Shown here piece after piece: positions 60,081 through 64,000 of a DNA stretch of 64,000 nt (positions are counted from its first letter, which is position 1; each line of letters starts with the position of its first letter). A model generated the notes under the pieces. That model was not told where the DNA came from, did no database searches, and saw only the letters and a list, made by a program, of their open reading frames with translations. The translations under genes were made by a program, and so were the position numbers. Source of the DNA: Pisaster brevispinus (lineage: Eukaryota; Echinodermata; Asteroidea; Forcipulatida; Asteriidae). The DNA lies in NCBI GenBank assembly GCA_023634235.1, contig JAMKCF010000007.1:6519630-6583629 (forward strand), given 5' to 3'.

Positions 60081-62571
60081 TTAGTGGATCGAGGGGACTT
60101 CTGTTTGTGTTTGTAGCCAATAACATTTTAAGTGTTGTTTCACTCTATAAGTGAATAATCTATATCAGCCAAACAAAACACATTAGAAACCATTACCCCG
60201 TGAAACAAAATTAATAATGGAGTACAAATTGAAACGGTTTTGTTTGGATTTACCGACTGGTATATCCTACATTATACAGCACTAGAGTATTAGTAATATT
60301 ACTGAATTATAGGAAGGTATACACTGCAAAAACGTTGGTCAAATCATTTGACACAATTTGTTGGGCAATGTGATTTCCACAACTATTGGTTGATATTTGC
60401 CCAACGAAAGCAATAATTGCTGTTGTTGGGCAATTATTTTGTTTGCCCTTTTTTTTCATAAGAAGTTAAACAAAAGTTGGGCAAATGTTGGGCAAATGTT
60501 GGGCAAAAATTTCGCAATCTGAATTCATCATAATTGTTGGTTACACTGTTGCCCATATATTGTTTATTTTAATTGTAATAGTAGTTGTTGGTGAAAATGA
60601 TGCACATTAGTTGGGCAAAATCGACCGATCATGCGCACTACGATCAAACATTTGCCCAATAACTGGTCATACTTTCCACATTAGTTGGGAATTGTTCCCG
60701 CCATAAGACGTACGACGTGCTTGCATAAAAGCATAAACACGATCTTTTCCAACATGGCGAGTGGAGAAGTTGCTGTGACCGTTTCGGGGTTGCCCAGTGG
60801 TTGTAGATCCTTTTGAAGGCAAGTTTTTAACTAAATATTAAGTTTTGTTTCCTATTCAGTTGTACATAGTCGTGACAGTTGCCTATAGCAAGCAGCACAG
60901 TGATAATGCCATTGGAGTATTAGTAATATTACTGAACTATTGGAAGGTAATTTTGCTCAGATTATGCAATCTGGTTTTGCTTGGTTGTCCAGCAAGTCTT
61001 TAATCTGTCTTGCAACCACGACAGCAACAAACAAATTATCGACACATCTTTGAAACAGTGTAACAAGGTTCTTGGAGGTGGTGTTTATTTATTTATTTAT
61101 TTATTTACAACCCTTAATGGCAGGTCATGGCTGTGTAGCGCTCACTAGGTTTATGCTAAGTTTTTTATGACTCCGCTCATGAAAAACATGAATGCCTTTT
61201 TCAGGCAACCTGTCATCGTACCAATCAAAACTACTTGCCAAAGATGCATGCATTTGGTAAGTTCGTTCACCCTGGAAATAAACGAATACAAAAATGCCAA
61301 AGCTAGTACAATTTCTGTATGATATTATTGATTTGACGTGCCCAATTGCATTGAAATGTTGAGCAAAATTATTTTCCTCGGAAAATGTCTTTCCTAAGCA
61401 AAAGATTTGAGGTGCATCAGTTCCAGCAGGCTTTCTAAAAACCGTCTGCAATGAAGCTGCAGCATCATGAAACGCGTTATTCGACCCTCGCTCGTTCAAA
61501 TCAAGTCCAACGACCCCAGTCCTTCTAGAAATGCCCCACTTATGGTATTTGTTATCTAATTAGGGAGGTCGACCAAGAAAAATATACATACATTTTAACA
61601 CATCCTTGAAATTTGACTGCTTTTGCGCGAAAAAGCTATGATGACATTATACGTCATTCTAAATTATTCGCACATCGTTCCTTCCTCAGTCCAATTACCG
61701 AACTGAAAAGCAATCCATTCAAAAAACAAAATGGGAAAAGTACTTGTATCATTAATCTTGGTGTCGGAAGTAAAGATGGCACATTGTGTATGTCTCTTGT
61801 GCGGATTCTGAGCTCTCTTTTTGTTTTTGAAGGTCTTGTATGGTTATAATTGGGTGATATTACAGCGTTCTTTTGTGATTTACTATTACTGGTTACTTTG
61901 AATTTCCCCGCACTCACAGAAGGTTCCCATGAAATTAATAACCAACGGCTACGGTGTATCCTGAAATTGTAGCAAATTTCTTAATAACTGCAGCTGCAGT
62001 AAAAAACAAAATGGCCGTGGGACTACAATAATCTCCTCTTATGACGAGGGTGATATGACATCATGGATGAGAACTGGACTCTAGAACAGGGTTACAGTTA
62101 TATGTAAAATGTCTACTTGATCAGTTGGACATGAATCTAAACAATACAGAATTACGAACAAAACACATTGCTTGATATTATTCATCGATGACTGACTACT
62201 TGTTGACTACTTGGGCTTGGGAAATTCTACACCCGCCCTGTTCACAATTTGTTGTGTAAAGTTTCACAAAAATAACATTATTTATTGTGTAAAAAAAAAA
62301 ACGTTTTTAAATAATTGTTCCTATATATATTTTAATACATTGCACAATCCCTTTGTTCGCAAGTGTTTGTTGCCGAATAAACCATGATGTTTTAAAGGCA
62401 TTAATTTCGCGAGTATTTTTTTGTATTGATGATAGCTGAATGCAAGGAACATCACTTTGTGTTTGATGAGCATTCGCACGTACAAAGTACAATCTAACAA
62501 CTCCGGTGGGAAATTGACTCGAATTCCCAAAGGACCTGACTTATTTTTGGGTCGGGAAGTTTTTGGAGTGC

Positions 62572-63973
62572 TCATTTACAGCCAAGCAGCTCAAAACGCA
62601 GAGCGATGAATACTTGCCACTCAACGGGCACGATGCGAATCTTGACCGCCAAGACGGGCTTGAAGAAGCGCCTCTCCGCGATGCTGTTTCCATCAGTGTT
62701 GCCATTGAATATCTACAGAGGATGATTTAAAAAAATGGCATCTTTTTATGTGTAAAGAGGGGTTTTGTCTTCTGAAAAAATAAATAGATAGGCCTACAAA
62801 AAACTAAGTGGAGGTTTTATCAGCATACCTGAGTTTGACCGAGTCGGTCTTTCACGTCAACAAGACAAGCCGGTGAGGGCGGTTCGAACTGAACTTTGTA
62901 CTTTGTCACCCACTGAGCGAATCTATTATAACGCCCCTGTGTGAGTAGCCCAATGACGCAGGTCGGGTTGCCTAAATCCACCTGTATCCACTGGTTGGTA
63001 TCCGATACACCTGGGCACCACGCTCCTATGACCTTAATGCCCGGGGGTATCTTGTTGAGACGGCCACCGGCCGGTGTTGCCACGTCTATCCATGCCCAGT
63101 TACTTGATGCAGAGAGGCTCTCATCGGGGATCGAACCATCCTCAAGACCGAGTTTCTCTGGATTGGTAGAAACAGAACGACATAATCCGGGTTGTCCCGA
63201 TATACATTTCAATCTTGCACACCATGCGGAAAAGAATCAACAGGGGAAAAAAGTAATCTAGCTTTGTTACACTACAAATATTTGATTGAACTAGTATACC
63301 CACCTATTACTTGACAACAGAACTTCAACGAAGTGCCCTTTCCATTGCCGGAGATAATATACGTGTTCTGTAGGGCAAACAGATATAAACTCATTTAGTT
63401 TTAGGCCTAGTGGGCTTTCTTCTTCTTCTTCTTCTTCTTCTTCTTCTTCTTCTTCTTCCTTCTCTCTTGTTTTTCTTTTCTTCTCTTTTCTTAATTAATA
63501 AAGTTTTAAAAATCCGTTAGGGGCAGAAAAAGACACTTATTTTGTTACTATGCAAACAAGTTAACTGTCAGAGTCAAGAAATAGGTGTATTATTAACAGA
63601 ACACGAATAATAAGTGTGATTTTAACGAATTTTAGTTTTAAAATACCTGGCAATCCGTTGGTTTTGCAGTTGTGGCGTAATACGAAAAATGTTTCATTCC
63701 TTGAAATTTATGGCACATTTGTTCAGCATCGGCGTTGTTCATCTGACAGACTCGGTTGATGTGATCGTAGTTGAATGACAAACATCCATGATGGCTGAGA
63801 CACCGAGCTGAACATCTGACGGCAGAGATGCCCGAGATATTCATGAAGGACTGACCTAGTAGGGCGTGATGTTCTACCGGCTGGTACCAGGCCCCTCGGT
63901 GCTGCCCACTAAATGCCAAAACCTCAATAAATATCTCAAGCGAGAGGACAATCAAACTGCTTAAGACGGCCAT
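62572..63973 (-). CDS. gene 5: divergent PAN / F5/8C paralog, reverse strand
   Basis: Exons, in order of transcription: 63973-63647, 63367-63300, 63213-62829, 62712-62572; 306 residues. Exon 1 has a signal peptide (start MAVLSS at 63973, chosen over an upstream in-frame codon without a plausible signal) and a PAN domain that shares 'HHALLGQSF' and 'CLSFNYD' with genes 1-4. Exon 2 (68 nt) is short and its donor GTATAC is chosen because only phase 2 fits; this is the least certain part. Exons 3-4 give a discoidin domain ('GLEDGSIPDESL', 'QWIQVDLGN', 'TQGRYNRFAQWVTKYKVQ', 'LRFELLGCK'). No Thr/Ala linker. The phase-0 introns after the PAN exon and before the last exon match genes 1-4. Confidence 0.75.
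63418..63460 (+). repeat. (CTT)n microsatellite in intron 1 of gene 5
   Basis: About 14 CTT units, read as GAA on the gene's strand, about 50 bp upstream of the gene 5 exon 2 acceptor. Confidence 0.85.
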
Positions 63974-64000
63974 TTTCTTAACCTGACTGGAAATCATATA

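Larger units (their letters stand above)
57972..62571. other. convergent intergenic region between genes 4 and 5
   Basis: No gene supported. It contains the conserved gene 3' flank with palindromic MITE and tRNA-like piece, the 501-bp Harbinger-like insertion (59580-60080), the TTGGGCAAAT repeat (60322-60750) and a frame-broken exon-like fragment at 60754. A recombination joint lies near 60905. Part of block A follows, ending at about 61740 where similarity to the array stops; beyond that, unique AT-rich sequence. Confidence 0.6.

Noticed and set aside
1..64000. CRISPR array or prokaryotic operon features
   Set aside because: Direct repeats here are minisatellites or segmental duplicates without unique equal-length spacers, and the genes are intron-bearing with poly(A) signals.

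Overview
The window is from an animal nuclear genome. It has spliced genes with GT-AG introns, secreted extracellular domains (PAN/apple, mucin-like linker, F5/8 type C), tRNA-derived SINEs, non-LTR retrotransposon remains and many MITEs. The combination suggests a marine deuterostome invertebrate, most likely an echinoderm; this is inference, since nothing here identifies the species.

Left part (1-11.3 kb): the last two exons of an unrecognised Ser/Arg-rich gene on the + strand (955-3027; its start lies outside the window), then about 8 kb without a gene that is filled with LINE fragments, SINEs and palindromic repeats.

Main part (11.4-58 kb): a tandem array of four + strand genes with one plan of five coding exons: exon 1 signal peptide plus PAN domain, exon 2 Thr/Ala-rich linker, exons 3-5 one discoidin (F5/8C) domain. 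Intron phases are 0, 1, 1, 0 in genes 1, 3 and 4. Gene 1 (11381-16936) is the most divergent and carries a 409-residue linker. Gene 2 (20700-27385) has a frame break inside the linker repeat. Genes 3 (32126-40756) and 4 (47687-57922) lie in nearly identical 15-17 kb duplicated blocks. Their few coding differences fall mainly in the F5/8C domain and are mostly amino-acid changing.

Right edge (63973-62572, - strand): a divergent, convergently oriented fifth member with PAN plus F5/8C and no Thr/Ala linker; it shares the phase-0 introns after the PAN exon and before the last F5/8C exon.

The duplicated blocks act as natural empty-site controls. Comparing paralogs dates three insertions after duplication and gives their target-site duplications: a 182-bp element (TTA) in gene 2, a 1506-bp element (TA) in gene 4 and a 501-bp element (TTA) downstream of gene 4. 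The likely product of the locus is a family of secreted, probably O-glycosylated, lectin-like or adhesive proteins. The PAN end and the discoidin end would be two binding heads separated by a length-variable stalk. A role in immune recognition, gamete recognition or adhesion is speculation.
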